Shown one piece after another: positions 27,237 through 36,859 of a stretch of DNA of 64,000 bases. Source of the DNA: Bacillus_BD sp963787345 (lineage in GTDB: Bacteria > Bacillota > Bacilli > Bacillales > Cytobacillaceae). The DNA lies in NCBI GenBank assembly GCA_963787345.1, contig CAWBCW010000011.1, positions 620,001-684,000 of the forward strand. The letters run 5' to 3'. Position numbers and translations under genes: made by a program. The notes beneath the pieces are model-generated. The model did no database searches and was not told the origin of the DNA. It saw only the letters and a program-made list of their open reading frames with translations. Each line of letters opens with the position of its first letter. The stretch's first letter is position 1.

Positions 27237-28529
27237 ATGATGAAAAAGATACAATTTCAACAACTTCAAGAAGAGCTATATCATGAAAAACTTGAAAATG
27301 GGTTAGATGTTTATATTTTACCAAAAAAGGGATTTAATAAAACCTTTGCGACGTTTACGACGAAGTATGGCTCGATCGATAATCATTTCGTACCCCTTGG
27401 AAAAGAAGAATATATTAAAGTCCCGGATGGAATTGCACACTTTTTAGAGCATAAACTTTTTGAAAAAGAACATGGTGATGTTTTTCAGCAATTTAGTAAA
27501 CAAGGGGCTTCAGCGAATGCGTTTACATCGTTTACAAGAACAGCTTATTTATTTTCATGTACTTCAAATGTTGAATTGAATTTAGAAACGTTAATCGATT
27601 TTGTTCAAGAGCCATATTTTAGTGAGAAAACAGTAGAAAAAGAAAAAGGCATCATTGGACAGGAAATTACCATGTATGACGATAATCCAGATTGGCGCCT
27701 ATACTACGGTGTCATCGAAAATATGTATCGTAATCATCCGGTTCGAATTGATATAGCAGGTACGATTGAATCGATTTCCCATATAACAAAAGATTTGTTA
27801 TACCAATGTTACGAAACCTTTTATCATCCAAGCAATATGTTGCTGTTTGTCGTTGGACCGGTCAACGTGGAAGCGACAATGAAGCAAATTAAAGAGAACC
27901 AGGATAAAAAACAATATGATCGGATTCCAGAGATTAAACGAAAATTTGCCGAAGAGCCATCTGGAGTGGCTAAAGAGAAGCAAGTGCTCCAAATGAATAT
28001 TCAAACCTCTAAGTGTATCGTTGGAATAAAGGCAAATAAAGTGGAACAATCGGGTTCAGAAATGTTAAAAAATGAATTATCACTTAATGTTATGTTTGAA
28101 TTATTGTTTGGTAAAAGTTCAGAAAACTATCATCAACTATATTCAGCCGGTTTAATTGATGATACCTTCTCGTTTGATTATAGTCAGGAACAGGGCTTTG
28201 GGTTTGCGATGATTGGGGGAGATACGCATGACCCTGATCAATTAGCTCACACCTTGAAAGCGATGTTACTAACTGCAAAACGCGGGGATGTTTTTACTGC
28301 TGAAAGTTTAGAAAGGACAAAGAGGAAAAAAATCGGTACTTTTCTGCGTGCGATCAATTCACCTGAATATATCGCCAATCAATTTACCCGCTATGCATTT
28401 AATGAAATGAATTTATTTGAGATTGTTCCAGCACTGGAATCCATCACATTAGATGAGATTAGGTCAGCAGCTGCTGATTTTATTTCAGAAGATCGATTTA
28501 CCGTTTGTCAGATTGTTCCTAAAAAATAA
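27237..28529 (+). CDS. ymfH: M16 zinc peptidase YmfH
   Basis: 430 residues. HFLEHKLFEKEHGDVF carries the complete HxxEH zinc motif, and GIIGQEITMYDDNPDWR carries the third ligand region. Forms a likely heterodimer with YmfF, which is immediately upstream and lacks the motif; this arrangement resembles other two-subunit M16 processing enzymes. Two adjacent ATGs (27237, 27240) are both possible. Confidence 0.92.
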   Translation: MMKKIQFQQLQEELYHEKLENGLDVYILPKKGFNKTFATFTTKYGSIDNHFVPLGKEEYIKVPDGIAHFLEHKLFEKEHGDVFQQFSKQGASANAFTSFTRTAYLFSCTSNVELNLETLIDFVQEPYFSEKTVEKEKGIIGQEITMYDDNPDWRLYYGVIENMYRNHPVRIDIAGTIESISHITKDLLYQCYETFYHPSNMLLFVVGPVNVEATMKQIKENQDKKQYDRIPEIKRKFAEEPSGVAKEKQVLQMNIQTSKCIVGIKANKVEQSGSEMLKNELSLNVMFELLFGKSSENYHQLYSAGLIDDTFSFDYSQEQGFGFAMIGGDTHDPDQLAHTLKAMLLTAKRGDVFTAESLERTKRKKIGTFLRAINSPEYIANQFTRYAFNEMNLFEIVPALESITLDEIRSAAADFISEDRFTVCQIVPKK

Positions 28530-28553
28530 CGCCGACTCAGTCGGCGTTTTTTA
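28528..28553 (+). terminator. Terminator after ymfH
   Basis: AACGCCGAC (28528-28536) pairs with GTCGGCGTT (28540-28548), ending in T6. Confidence 0.9.
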
Positions 28554-28599
28554 ATGGTAAAATAAAGGGAAAGAGTTTTTAGCTTAAGGAAGTGACTTT

Positions 28600-29322
28600 A
28601 TGAGTAAATTTGTTTTAATAACAGGAGCTAGCGGAGGGATTGGCGGAGCAATTGCTTTGCAATTAGCTCAAGAAGGATATTCCCTTTATTTACACTATCA
28701 TCAAAATGACTCCTCCATTCAAGAATTGCTTCATACTTTATCGATTTATAAGGGCGAGTATATTCCCATTCAAGCTGATTTATCCACTCCAAATGGATAT
28801 AAAAAAATCGTTGAAAATGTATTTTCAATTGATGCAATTGTCCACAATAGCGGGATCAGTCATTATGGTTTATTCATCGATACAGACCCTGATATCTTAG
28901 AGGAAATGATCATGGTACATATGACTTCACCATTGTTAGTCACGAAAGAGTTACTGCCTAAAATGATTCGAAAGCAACGTGGAAATGTTCTAGTTATTAC
29001 CTCGATTTGGGGGCAAACAGGGGCAGCCTGTGAAGTAGCTTATTCGACCGTAAAAGGTGCGCAAATTGCCTTTGTGAAATCCCTTAGTAAAGAATTAGCG
29101 TTGAATGGAATTCGTGTGAATGGAATTGCACCAGGAGCAGTGGATACCTCGATGCTATCACAGTTCAGCAGTGATGAACTTGATCTCATAAAAGGAGAAA
29201 TTCCGATGGGAAGACTAGCTGTACCTAAAGATATTGCTGAAAGTGTATCTTTTCTGCTTTCAGAGCGTTCTTCCTATATTACTGGTCAGATCCTCAGTGT
29301 TAATGGCGGTTGGTATACATAA
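28600..29322 (+). CDS. ymfI: Short-chain dehydrogenase/reductase YmfI
   Basis: 240 residues of the SDR family. The N-terminal cofactor motif is TGASGGIGGAIALQL, the catalytic motif is YSTVK, and GIRVNGIAPGAVDT follows. Similar to 3-oxoacyl-ACP reductases, but the substrate cannot be read from sequence. An AAGGAAGTGA ribosome site precedes the start. Position after ymfH is as in B. subtilis. Confidence 0.9.
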   Translation: MSKFVLITGASGGIGGAIALQLAQEGYSLYLHYHQNDSSIQELLHTLSIYKGEYIPIQADLSTPNGYKKIVENVFSIDAIVHNSGISHYGLFIDTDPDILEEMIMVHMTSPLLVTKELLPKMIRKQRGNVLVITSIWGQTGAACEVAYSTVKGAQIAFVKSLSKELALNGIRVNGIAPGAVDTSMLSQFSSDELDLIKGEIPMGRLAVPKDIAESVSFLLSERSSYITGQILSVNGGWYT

Positions 29323-29441
29323 GGATTAATAATTACTCCGGCTTCTTTATTATTCTTAGGTGTAACATGCATATTTTGAATCTCATTAAAACAAAATAAT
29401 AAGGGAAACAAAGAATTCTTTATTATGAGGAGGTTTAAAAT

Positions 29442-29690
29442 ATGTCTATTTTAGAAAACTGGGAACAATGGAAAGACTTTTTAGGAGATCGCCTTCAACA
29501 GGCACAAGAACAAGGAATGCCTCAATCAACGATTAACGATATTGCTTATCAAGTTGGTGACTACTTAGCAAAGCAAGTCGATCCAAAAAACCCGCAAGAA
29601 AGAGTACTTGCTGATTTATGGTCTGTAGCTAGTCAAGAAGAGCAACAAGCGATTGCTAATTTAATGGTTAAATTAGTACAAGATAACTAA
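29442..29690 (+). CDS. ymfJ: DUF3243 protein YmfJ
   Basis: 82 residues, soluble and helical. The start SILENWEQWKDFLGDRL and WSVASQEEQQAIANLMVKLV are typical of YmfJ. Strong ribosome site ATGAGGAGGT. Function unknown. Followed by its own terminator. Confidence 0.9.
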   Translation: MSILENWEQWKDFLGDRLQQAQEQGMPQSTINDIAYQVGDYLAKQVDPKNPQERVLADLWSVASQEEQQAIANLMVKLVQDN

Positions 29691-29713
29691 ATATCCCTTC
29701 TTTTATAGGGTGT

Positions 29714-29756
29714 AGAGGATTTATTGTTCGAATTTTGAGCAAAAATCCTCTTTTTA
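29714..29756 (+). terminator. Terminator after ymfJ
   Basis: AGAGGATTT (from 29714) pairs with AAATCCTCT (ending 29751), with an inner TTGTTC/GAGCAA stem, followed by T5. Confidence 0.75.
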
Positions 29757-29924
29757 CTTTTAGTATCAGTTTTTGCTTTCATCTTATAGTAAAATTAGCT
29801 ATTATTAGGTAGAGTAAATTAGAAAATTATGGGTTGTTTGGAATTTATGATACTATAATTTAAAAAGAGTATGAATTTTTTATTTATATGCTAGGGGGTA
29901 AGAGATAAGGGCAGGGGGAATAGA

Positions 29925-30716
29925 ATGGAGAAACAGGAGTGGTATTTAGAATATGAAATTCAAGCCAATCGACCTGGATTGCTCGGGGATATTTCTTCAC
30001 TATTAGGGATGATGTCAATCAATATTGTAACGATTAATGGGGTAGAGGCAAAGAGACGCGGTTTATTGATCTTAGTAAAAGACGATAAACAAATTAAAAG
30101 ACTAGAGTCGATTTTAACGACAATGGATACAATAAAATTAATTAAATTAAGAAGGCCTGAGTTACGTGATCGACTGGCTGTTCGACATGGCCGATACATA
30201 CAGAGAGATGCAGATGATAAAAAAACCTTTCGTTTTGTCCGGGATGATTTAGGAATATTAGTGGATTTTATGGCTGAAATCTTTAAACAAAAAGGACATA
30301 AGTTAATTGGAATTAGAGGGATGCCGCGCGTTGGTAAAACAGAATCAATCGTGGCATCTAGTGTTTGTGCGAACAAAAGATGGCTGTTTGTTTCTTCTAC
30401 CTTATTAAAACAAACGATACGAAATCAACTGATTGAAGAGGAATACAATGAAAGAAATCTCTTTATTATCGATGGAATTGTTTCTACTAAGAGAGCAAAT
30501 GAAAGGCATTGGCAGCTTATTCGTGAAATTATGAGAGTACCTGCAGTAAAAGTAATTGAGCATCCCGATATTTTTGTACAAAACACAGAGTATACGTTAG
30601 ACGATTTTGATTATATTATTGAACTTCGTCGTCATCCAGATGAAGAAATCACATACGATATTGTGGAAAAAAACAATTTATTTTCTACTGCAGAATTTGG
30701 AGAGTTTGATTTTTAG
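29925..30716 (+). CDS. ymfK: DUF3388 protein YmfK
   Basis: 263 residues. An ACT-like N-terminal region (EIQANRPGLLGDISSLLGMM) is followed by a P-loop-like GIRGMPRVGKTES near residue 135, suggesting nucleotide binding. Conserved in Bacillaceae at this locus. No biochemical role is established. It begins after a weak AT-rich promoter region and ends 20 bp before ymfM. Confidence 0.88.
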   Translation: MEKQEWYLEYEIQANRPGLLGDISSLLGMMSINIVTINGVEAKRRGLLILVKDDKQIKRLESILTTMDTIKLIKLRRPELRDRLAVRHGRYIQRDADDKKTFRFVRDDLGILVDFMAEIFKQKGHKLIGIRGMPRVGKTESIVASSVCANKRWLFVSSTLLKQTIRNQLIEEEYNERNLFIIDGIVSTKRANERHWQLIREIMRVPAVKVIEHPDIFVQNTEYTLDDFDYIIELRRHPDEEITYDIVEKNNLFSTAEFGEFDF

Positions 30717-30736
30717 GTAGTAGGAAGGTGTTACAG

Positions 30737-31657
30737 ATGTCAGAATTAGGCACTCGATTAAAAGAAGCAAGATTATCAAAGGATTTAAGTTTAGATAACT
30801 TACAAGAAATCACTAAAATTCAAAAACGATATTTAATTGGCATAGAAGAAGGCAATTATAGTTTAATGCCAGGAGCCTTTTATGTTCGTGCTTTTATTAA
30901 ACAATACGCAGAAGCAGTCGGCCTTGACCCGGAAATGCTGTTTGAAGAATTTAACAGTGAGATCCCTGATACTCATTCAGAAGATCTTCCAGGCCAACTT
31001 TCAAGAGTACAAACGAAACAATTACTAACTGAGGGTCAATCTAAATTTCTAGACTTTTTACCAAAGCTAATGATTGTGATTGTGGTTATTGCAATCTTTT
31101 TCTTTATATGGTGGTTTTTTTCAAGAAATGCTGGAAATGATGGAGATACTAGTTCAGAAAACGAGAACAACCAAGAAGTTACATATGAGCAATCGAAAGA
31201 GTTGGAAAAGGAAAAAAACAACACTGAAAACAGTGAGAATCCAGATGAAAAACAAGCTGAAGATGAAGAAACAACTGAACCTGATGAACCTGTCGAAGAA
31301 ATTGAAGAGCCCGAACTGCCTGCTCAAGAATTAGCGGTTGTTGAAGCAAATGGGGCAAGATCGACCTATGAGCTAAAAAATGCCGATAAATTTGAACTAA
31401 AAGTGGTTTCAACGGGTGAGACTTGGGTGAATATTAAGAATGGGAATGGTCAATCTCTTTTCCAAGGGTTGATGAAAACGGGTGAAACGCAAAACCAAAC
31501 ATTAGATCTGTCTCAAGAAACGGAAATTACGATTGTAGCAGGAAGATCAAGCGATACAGAAATTTATGTAAACGATCAAAAGCTAGAGTATGCCGTTCCT
31601 CCAACAGAGATTGTTCGTCAAGATATTACCATTCGTTATGTGAAATCGAATCAATAG
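30737..31657 (+). CDS. ymfM: RodZ-like helix-turn-helix membrane protein YmfM
   Basis: 306 residues. An N-terminal Cro/RodZ-type HTH (about 1-75, LGTRLKEARLSKDLSLDNLQ) is followed by a single membrane segment near 108-130, a long acidic E/N/D-rich linker, and a C-terminal beta domain (DUF4115). This is the RodZ architecture, which links MreB filaments to the cell wall elongation machinery. ATG 30737 has AGGAAGGTG upstream; GTG 30728 sits within that site. Confidence 0.9.
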   Translation: MSELGTRLKEARLSKDLSLDNLQEITKIQKRYLIGIEEGNYSLMPGAFYVRAFIKQYAEAVGLDPEMLFEEFNSEIPDTHSEDLPGQLSRVQTKQLLTEGQSKFLDFLPKLMIVIVVIAIFFFIWWFFSRNAGNDGDTSSENENNQEVTYEQSKELEKEKNNTENSENPDEKQAEDEETTEPDEPVEEIEEPELPAQELAVVEANGARSTYELKNADKFELKVVSTGETWVNIKNGNGQSLFQGLMKTGETQNQTLDLSQETEITIVAGRSSDTEIYVNDQKLEYAVPPTEIVRQDITIRYVKSNQ

Positions 31658-31685
31658 TCATCACATGCTGATGACTATTTTTTCA
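31653..31685 (+). terminator. Terminator overlapping the ymfM stop
   Basis: AATAGTCATCA (31653-31663) pairs with TGATGACTATT (31669-31679), followed by T5. Confidence 0.85.
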
Positions 31686-31745
31686 CGATTATGAAGCGAT
31701 ATAAAAAAGCTGTAATTTTTTAAGTTTTAATTGGAGGAGAAAGAA

Positions 31746-32324
31746 ATGAATTTACCGAATAAAATTACGATTTCAAGAATCTTCATGATTCCCATCTTTA
31801 TGATTGTCATGCTCGTTCCTTTTTCATGGGGAGACATTACTTTATTAGGCGCTTCGATGCCTGTTACACATTTTGTTGGTGCTTTGATTTTTATTATTGC
31901 CTCAACTACCGATTGGGTTGACGGTTATTATGCACGTAAATATGATTTAGTGACGAATTTGGGGAAATTTCTTGACCCGCTTGCGGACAAGCTGCTAGTC
32001 TCTGCCGCCCTCATTGTTTTAGTTGAAAAGCAGATGGCACCGTCTTGGATCGTCATTATTATCATCAGTAGAGAGTTTGCTGTTACAGGACTCCGTCTCG
32101 TTTTAGCAGGAGCAGGCGAAGTCGTTGCAGCTAATATGCTTGGTAAAATTAAAACATGGACACAAATTGTAGCCATTTCTTTGTTGCTGTTGCATAATAT
32201 TTTCTTTGCATGGTTTTCCATTCCGTTTGATCAATTGGCGCTTTGGGTTGCTTTGTTTTTCACGGTTTGGTCAGGCCTTGATTATTTTATAAAAAATAAA
32301 GAGCCATTTATGAAATCTAAATAA
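31746..32324 (+). CDS. pgsA: CDP-diacylglycerol-glycerol-3-phosphate 3-phosphatidyltransferase
   Basis: 192 residues with several membrane segments. Makes phosphatidylglycerophosphate, the first committed step to phosphatidylglycerol. The CDP-alcohol phosphotransferase motif is complete: D-G-Y-Y-A-R, then G-K-F-L-D-P-L-A-D with the required aspartates. ATG 31746 follows GGAGGAGAAAG. Starts NLPNKITISRI, as homologues do. Confidence 0.96.
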   Translation: MNLPNKITISRIFMIPIFMIVMLVPFSWGDITLLGASMPVTHFVGALIFIIASTTDWVDGYYARKYDLVTNLGKFLDPLADKLLVSAALIVLVEKQMAPSWIVIIIISREFAVTGLRLVLAGAGEVVAANMLGKIKTWTQIVAISLLLLHNIFFAWFSIPFDQLALWVALFFTVWSGLDYFIKNKEPFMKSK

Positions 32325-32335
32325 AGTGAAACTTC

Positions 32336-32366
32336 CATCAGTGGGGGGCTTTTATCCTCACTGATG
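32336..32366 (+). other. Hairpin between pgsA and cinA
   Basis: An 11-bp stem (32336-32346 with 32356-32366) lies 12 bp after pgsA. No T run follows, so it may be a weak terminator or an mRNA 3' stabiliser. Confidence 0.5.
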
Positions 32367-32423
32367 ATTAGTCACGCAGAGCCTGATAAATCACGGTCGC
32401 ATACGAACAAAGGGGGATTTTTC

Positions 32424-33659
32424 TTGAATGCAGAGATCATTGCTGTAGGTTCAGAATTATTATTAGGGCAGATAGTAAATACAAATGCCCGTTTTTTATC
32501 GAAAAATTTAGCCGATCTTGGAATTAATGTTTTTTACCATACAGTCGTTGGAGATAATCCGACACGCTTAAAACAGGCCATTGAAATCGCTGAAAGCCGG
32601 TCGAATTTGCTTATTATTACCGGAGGGTTGGGACCGACAAAGGATGATTTAACGAAAGAAACGATCGCCGTGCATTTAAACCGAAAACTAGTTATGGATG
32701 GACAAGCACTGGATTCAATTGAAGAGTACTTTAAGCATGCTGGTCGACCGATGACGGAAAAAAATAAAAAGCAAGCACTTATTATTGAAGGATCTGAAGT
32801 CCTCCCAAATGATCACGGTATGGCTCCTGGGATGGTCTATACAACTGAAAAACATACCTATATGTTATTTCCTGGAGTTCCGAAAGAAATGGAACCGATG
32901 TTTGTAACGTACGCTCATCCTTATTTTATCAATCGACTTCAGTTAAAAGAAAAGATTGTTTCTCGAGTCTTACGATTTTTTGGAATCGGGGAATCGCAGC
33001 TAGAACTTGAAATTGAGGATTTAATTGATGGACAATCCAATCCGACTATTGCGCCGCTTGCAGGAAACAATGAGGTGACATTGCGAATCACTGCTAAACA
33101 TCAATCTGCCGAACTGGCCACTGAGATGATTGATGCGACTGAAAAAAGTATTTTAAGTCGTGTTGGAAAGTTTTTTTATGGATATGATGAAACATCACTA
33201 ATGAGTGAGCTTTCGAAGATGCTGCAGGAAAAACAATTGACGATCGCAGCTGCTGAAAGTTTAACAGGCGGTATGTTCCAAAAAGAATTAACAGCAATCC
33301 CAGGTGCTGGAAGTCTTTTAAAAGGCGGGGTCGTTTGTTATACACCAGAAGTCAAACAAAATGTGTTAAAGGTAAAAAAAGAAACCATTGAAACTCATGG
33401 AGTGGTAAGCGGCCAATGTGCACAAGAATTGGCAGAAAATATCGCCCAAATGATGGACTCGGATATTGGGATCAGTTTTACAGGTGTCGCAGGTCCGGAT
33501 GAATTGGAAGGTAACCCGGTTGGAACGGTCTATGTTGGAATTAGCATTAAAGGACATCCAACGAGGGTTGAAAAGTTAAATTTAGCTGGTAATCGAACGG
33601 GGATTCGGAATCGTACCGTTAAATGGGGCTGTTATTATTTGTTAAAAAACATTCGTTAA
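32424..33659 (+). CDS. cinA: CinA, competence/damage-inducible protein
   Basis: 411 residues. An N-terminal MoCF-like domain (AEIIAVGSELLLGQIVNTNA, TGGLGPTKDDLTKE) and a C-terminal CinA domain with nicotinamide-nucleotide amidase signature (AAESLTGGMFQKEL, ISFTGVAGPDE). TTG 32424 is chosen because AAAGGGGGA precedes it by 7 bases and homologues align from there; the frame is open from 32364 but those residues are not conserved. Followed by recA, as in many Firmicutes. Confidence 0.93.
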   Translation: MNAEIIAVGSELLLGQIVNTNARFLSKNLADLGINVFYHTVVGDNPTRLKQAIEIAESRSNLLIITGGLGPTKDDLTKETIAVHLNRKLVMDGQALDSIEEYFKHAGRPMTEKNKKQALIIEGSEVLPNDHGMAPGMVYTTEKHTYMLFPGVPKEMEPMFVTYAHPYFINRLQLKEKIVSRVLRFFGIGESQLELEIEDLIDGQSNPTIAPLAGNNEVTLRITAKHQSAELATEMIDATEKSILSRVGKFFYGYDETSLMSELSKMLQEKQLTIAAAESLTGGMFQKELTAIPGAGSLLKGGVVCYTPEVKQNVLKVKKETIETHGVVSGQCAQELAENIAQMMDSDIGISFTGVAGPDELEGNPVGTVYVGISIKGHPTRVEKLNLAGNRTGIRNRTVKWGCYYLLKNIR

Positions 33660-33667
33660 TAGGGAGG

Positions 33668-33699
33668 AGAGGCTGTTACTGGATAAACAGCCTCTTTTC
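33668..33699 (+). terminator. Terminator after cinA
   Basis: AGAGGCTGTT (33668-33677) pairs with AACAGCCTCT (33686-33695), then TTTCTTT. Confidence 0.85.
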
Positions 33700-33825
33700 T
33701 TTGTGAAAATATATAATAGGGACTTTGTTCCAATTATATATTTTTTATAGCCAATACCGGTGTAAAACTGATAGAATCATAGACGGTATTTCAATTTCTA
33801 CCGTGTAGACATCAATAAAAAATGA

Positions 33826-33839
33826 CGAATAAATGTTCG
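33826..33839 (+). promoter_or_regulatory. LexA (SOS) box upstream of recA
   Basis: CGAATAAATGTTCG matches the Bacillus SOS consensus CGAAC-N4-GTTCG with one mismatch, the same deviation as I recall for the B. subtilis recA box. It lies just upstream of a promoter: TAGACA (33849-33854), 17 bp, TATATT (33872-33877). LexA binding here should repress recA until DNA damage. Confidence 0.8.
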
Positions 33840-33946
33840 ATTTTTTGATAGACAAAAGCAAGAAAAAGAGATATATTTAACATAGATTGATAAATTAGAA
33901 CTAGAAAAATCATGAACATGATTTTTTATATAAAGGAGGAAATTTC

Positions 33947-35002
33947 GTGAGTGATCGACAAGCTGCCCTTGAACAGGCGTTAAAACAAATAGAAAAACAA
34001 TTTGGCAAAGGTTCAATTATGAAACTAGGTGAACAATCAGATCGTATTATATCAACGATTTCCAGTGGTTCATTAGCTTTAGATGTGGCACTTGGTGTGG
34101 GTGGATATCCAAGAGGACGTATTATCGAAATCTACGGACCTGAAAGTTCAGGTAAAACAACGGTTGCCCTTCATGCAATTGCAGAAGTTCAAGCAAAAGG
34201 CGGACAAGCTGCATTTATAGATGCTGAACATGCGCTTGATCCAATCTATGCTCAAAAATTAGGAGTCAATATCGATGAACTTCTATTATCTCAACCAGAT
34301 ACAGGTGAACAGGGATTAGAAATCGCCGAAGCTCTAGTAAGAAGTGGAGCAGTAGACATCGTCGTCGTAGACTCAGTAGCAGCCCTTGTGCCTAAGGCAG
34401 AGATTGAAGGAGAGATGGGTGATTCCCATATGGGATTACAAGCCCGGTTAATGTCCCAGGCCCTTCGTAAGCTTTCAGGTGCAATTAATAAATCAAATAC
34501 GATAGCAATCTTTATTAACCAAATTCGTGAAAAAATTGGTGTGATGTTTGGTAATCCAGAAACAACACCAGGCGGACGTGCGCTTAAATTCTATTCATCC
34601 GTTCGTTTAGAGGTTCGTCGTGCGGAAGCGATTAAGCAAGGAACTGACATTGTAGGAAATAGAACGAAGCTTAAAGTTGTAAAGAATAAGGTAGCTCCTC
34701 CATTCCGTACAGCTGAAGTAGATATTATGTATGGTGAAGGAATTTCTCAAGAAGGAGAAATGGTTGATATCGGTGCAGACCTTGATATTATTGAGAAAAG
34801 TGGATCATGGTATTCATTCAATGGAGAACGTGTTGGTCAAGGAAGAGAGAATGCCAAACAGTTTCTTAAGGAGAACCCTGAAATTCGTGCAGAAGTTCAG
34901 AGGCAAATTCGTGATCACTTTAGTTTAGACGGTTCTAAGGCTGAGGCGGCAGATTCAGACAACAAGGGTCTTGAACAAGATGAATTAAATATAATCGACT
35001 AA
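33947..35002 (+). CDS. recA: Recombinase RecA
   Basis: 351 residues. Forms filaments on single-stranded DNA for recombination and LexA self-cleavage. Walker A GPESSGKTT, the VVVDSVAALVPKAEIEGEMG region and NQIREKIGVMFG (L2) are intact. Starts at GTG 33947 after AAAGGAGGAAA. Monocistronic: SOS-regulated promoter upstream and a strong terminator downstream. Confidence 0.98.
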   Translation: MSDRQAALEQALKQIEKQFGKGSIMKLGEQSDRIISTISSGSLALDVALGVGGYPRGRIIEIYGPESSGKTTVALHAIAEVQAKGGQAAFIDAEHALDPIYAQKLGVNIDELLLSQPDTGEQGLEIAEALVRSGAVDIVVVDSVAALVPKAEIEGEMGDSHMGLQARLMSQALRKLSGAINKSNTIAIFINQIREKIGVMFGNPETTPGGRALKFYSSVRLEVRRAEAIKQGTDIVGNRTKLKVVKNKVAPPFRTAEVDIMYGEGISQEGEMVDIGADLDIIEKSGSWYSFNGERVGQGRENAKQFLKENPEIRAEVQRQIRDHFSLDGSKAEAADSDNKGLEQDELNIID

Positions 35003-35004
35003 TT

Positions 35005-35049
35005 AAAATGGCAAAGTCTCTTAAAAAAATAAGGACTTTGCCATTTTTT
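35005..35049 (+). terminator. Terminator after recA
   Basis: AAAATGGCAAAGTC (from 35005) pairs with GACTTTGCCATTTT, a 14-bp stem followed by Ts. Confidence 0.9.
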
Positions 35050-35234
35050 GAAAATATTAGTAAAACCCATAGGGACAACCACTTGACATTAAAAATTCAC
35101 AGCTTTACAATTATAATGTATATTTTACACTTTATCTGTAATAAAAGCCTTGAGCTGTATTTTGATTTTGAAAAATGTACATGTTGAACTTTTAAAAAAG
35201 TAACAAGAATTGAATAGCAGAAGGAGGTGAAATG

Positions 35235-36797
35235 ATGGACCTTTCAACTATAATCATCTCCATTTTGCTTGCTCTAATCGTCGGTGTAGTTGTTGGCTAT
35301 TTTGTTCGGAAATCGATTGCTGAGGCAAAGATTGCAGGGGCACGAGATGCAGCAGAACAAATAATAGAAGATGCCAAACGTGATGCGGAATCTTTAAAAA
35401 AGGAAGCCTTGCTTGAGGCAAAAGATGAAAATCATAAACTGCGCAATGACGCAGAAAGTGAAATTCGCGAACGAAGAAATGAACTGCAAAAACAAGAAAA
35501 TCGTTTACTGCAAAAAGAGGAAAATCTTGACCGTAAAGATGAATCGTTAGAGAAACGTGAAATACTTTTAGAGAAAAGAGATGATTCTCTTAACAAAAGA
35601 CAACAGCATATTGAAGAGATGGAAAGCAAAGTGGACGAGATTGTGCAGAAGCAGCAATCGGAGTTGGAACGTATATCCGGTTTAACTCGTGATGAGGCAA
35701 GGGCCATCATTATCGAGCGCGTTGAACGTGAATTAAAACACGAAACCGCTGTAATGATAAAAGAAAGTGAGATTCGGACAAAAGAGGAATCTGACAAGAA
35801 AGCAAAAGAAATTCTGTCTCTGGCTATACAGCGTTGTGCAGCTGATCATATCGCTGAAACAACGGTATCCGTTGTAAATCTCCCTAATGATGAAATGAAA
35901 GGACGGATCATCGGTCGGGAAGGGCGGAATATTCGTACGCTGGAAACCTTAACTGGTATTGATTTAATTATCGATGATACACCAGAAGCCGTTATTTTAT
36001 CCGGTTTTGATCCAATTAGACGTGAAACTGCACGCTTAGCTCTTGAAAAGCTCGTTCAGGACGGAAGAATCCATCCGGCACGAATTGAAGAAATGGTAGA
36101 TAAGTCCAGACGTGAAGTGGATGAACATATTCGCGAAATTGGGGAACAAACTACCTTTGAAGTTGGTGTTCATGGATTACATCCGGATCTAATTAAAATC
36201 CTTGGCCGCTTGAAATTCAGAACAAGCTATGGACAGAATGTGCTTAAACACTCTATGGAAGTAGCTCAACTTACTGGATTACTTGCAGCAGAACTTGGTG
36301 AAGATGAAACGCTGGCTCGCCGTGCAGGCCTGCTCCATGATATTGGTAAAGCGATTGACCATGAAGTAGAAGGAAGTCATGTTGAAATAGGGGTAGAACT
36401 TGCGAAGAAATATAAAGAACACCCAGTTGTTATCAACAGTATTGCTTCTCACCATGGTGATACAGAACCAACGTCAGTTATTGCTGTCCTTGTTGCAGCA
36501 GCAGATGCCTTATCAGCTGCAAGACCAGGTGCAAGAAGAGAGACGCTTGAGAATTATATTCGACGTCTTGAAAAATTAGAGGAGATTTCGGAGTCCTATG
36601 ATGGCGTAGAGAAATCCTTTGCAATTCAAGCTGGTCGAGAAGTACGAATTTTAGTTAAACCAGACCAAATTGATGATTTAGAAGCGCATCGACTTGCTCG
36701 GGATATTCGTAAAAAGATCGAAGAAGAACTTGATTATCCTGGACACATTAAAGTCACGGTTATTCGTGAAACAAGGGCAGTCGAATACGCAAAATAA
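35235..36797 (+). CDS. rny: Ribonuclease Y
   Basis: 520 residues. Membrane-anchored endoribonuclease that initiates mRNA decay in Bacilli. An N-terminal membrane helix (about 4-25) is followed by a long charged coiled coil (about 30-190), a KH domain (GRIIGREGRNIRTLE) and an HD domain with catalytic HDIGKAIDHE. Two adjacent ATGs; 35235 lies 7 bases from AAGGAGG. Followed by a terminator and ymdB. Confidence 0.97.
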   Translation: MDLSTIIISILLALIVGVVVGYFVRKSIAEAKIAGARDAAEQIIEDAKRDAESLKKEALLEAKDENHKLRNDAESEIRERRNELQKQENRLLQKEENLDRKDESLEKREILLEKRDDSLNKRQQHIEEMESKVDEIVQKQQSELERISGLTRDEARAIIIERVERELKHETAVMIKESEIRTKEESDKKAKEILSLAIQRCAADHIAETTVSVVNLPNDEMKGRIIGREGRNIRTLETLTGIDLIIDDTPEAVILSGFDPIRRETARLALEKLVQDGRIHPARIEEMVDKSRREVDEHIREIGEQTTFEVGVHGLHPDLIKILGRLKFRTSYGQNVLKHSMEVAQLTGLLAAELGEDETLARRAGLLHDIGKAIDHEVEGSHVEIGVELAKKYKEHPVVINSIASHHGDTEPTSVIAVLVAAADALSAARPGARRETLENYIRRLEKLEEISESYDGVEKSFAIQAGREVRILVKPDQIDDLEAHRLARDIRKKIEEELDYPGHIKVTVIRETRAVEYAK

Positions 36798-36822
36798 AGC
36801 GGTGTTTATACACCGCTTTTTA
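36796..36822 (+). terminator. Terminator after rny
   Basis: AAAGCGGTGT (from 36796) pairs with ACACCGCTTT, followed by a T-rich tail; the left arm starts at the rny stop. Confidence 0.85.
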
Positions 36823-36859
36823 TTTTAATTTATTATAGAAAGCATAGAAGGGTACAAAC

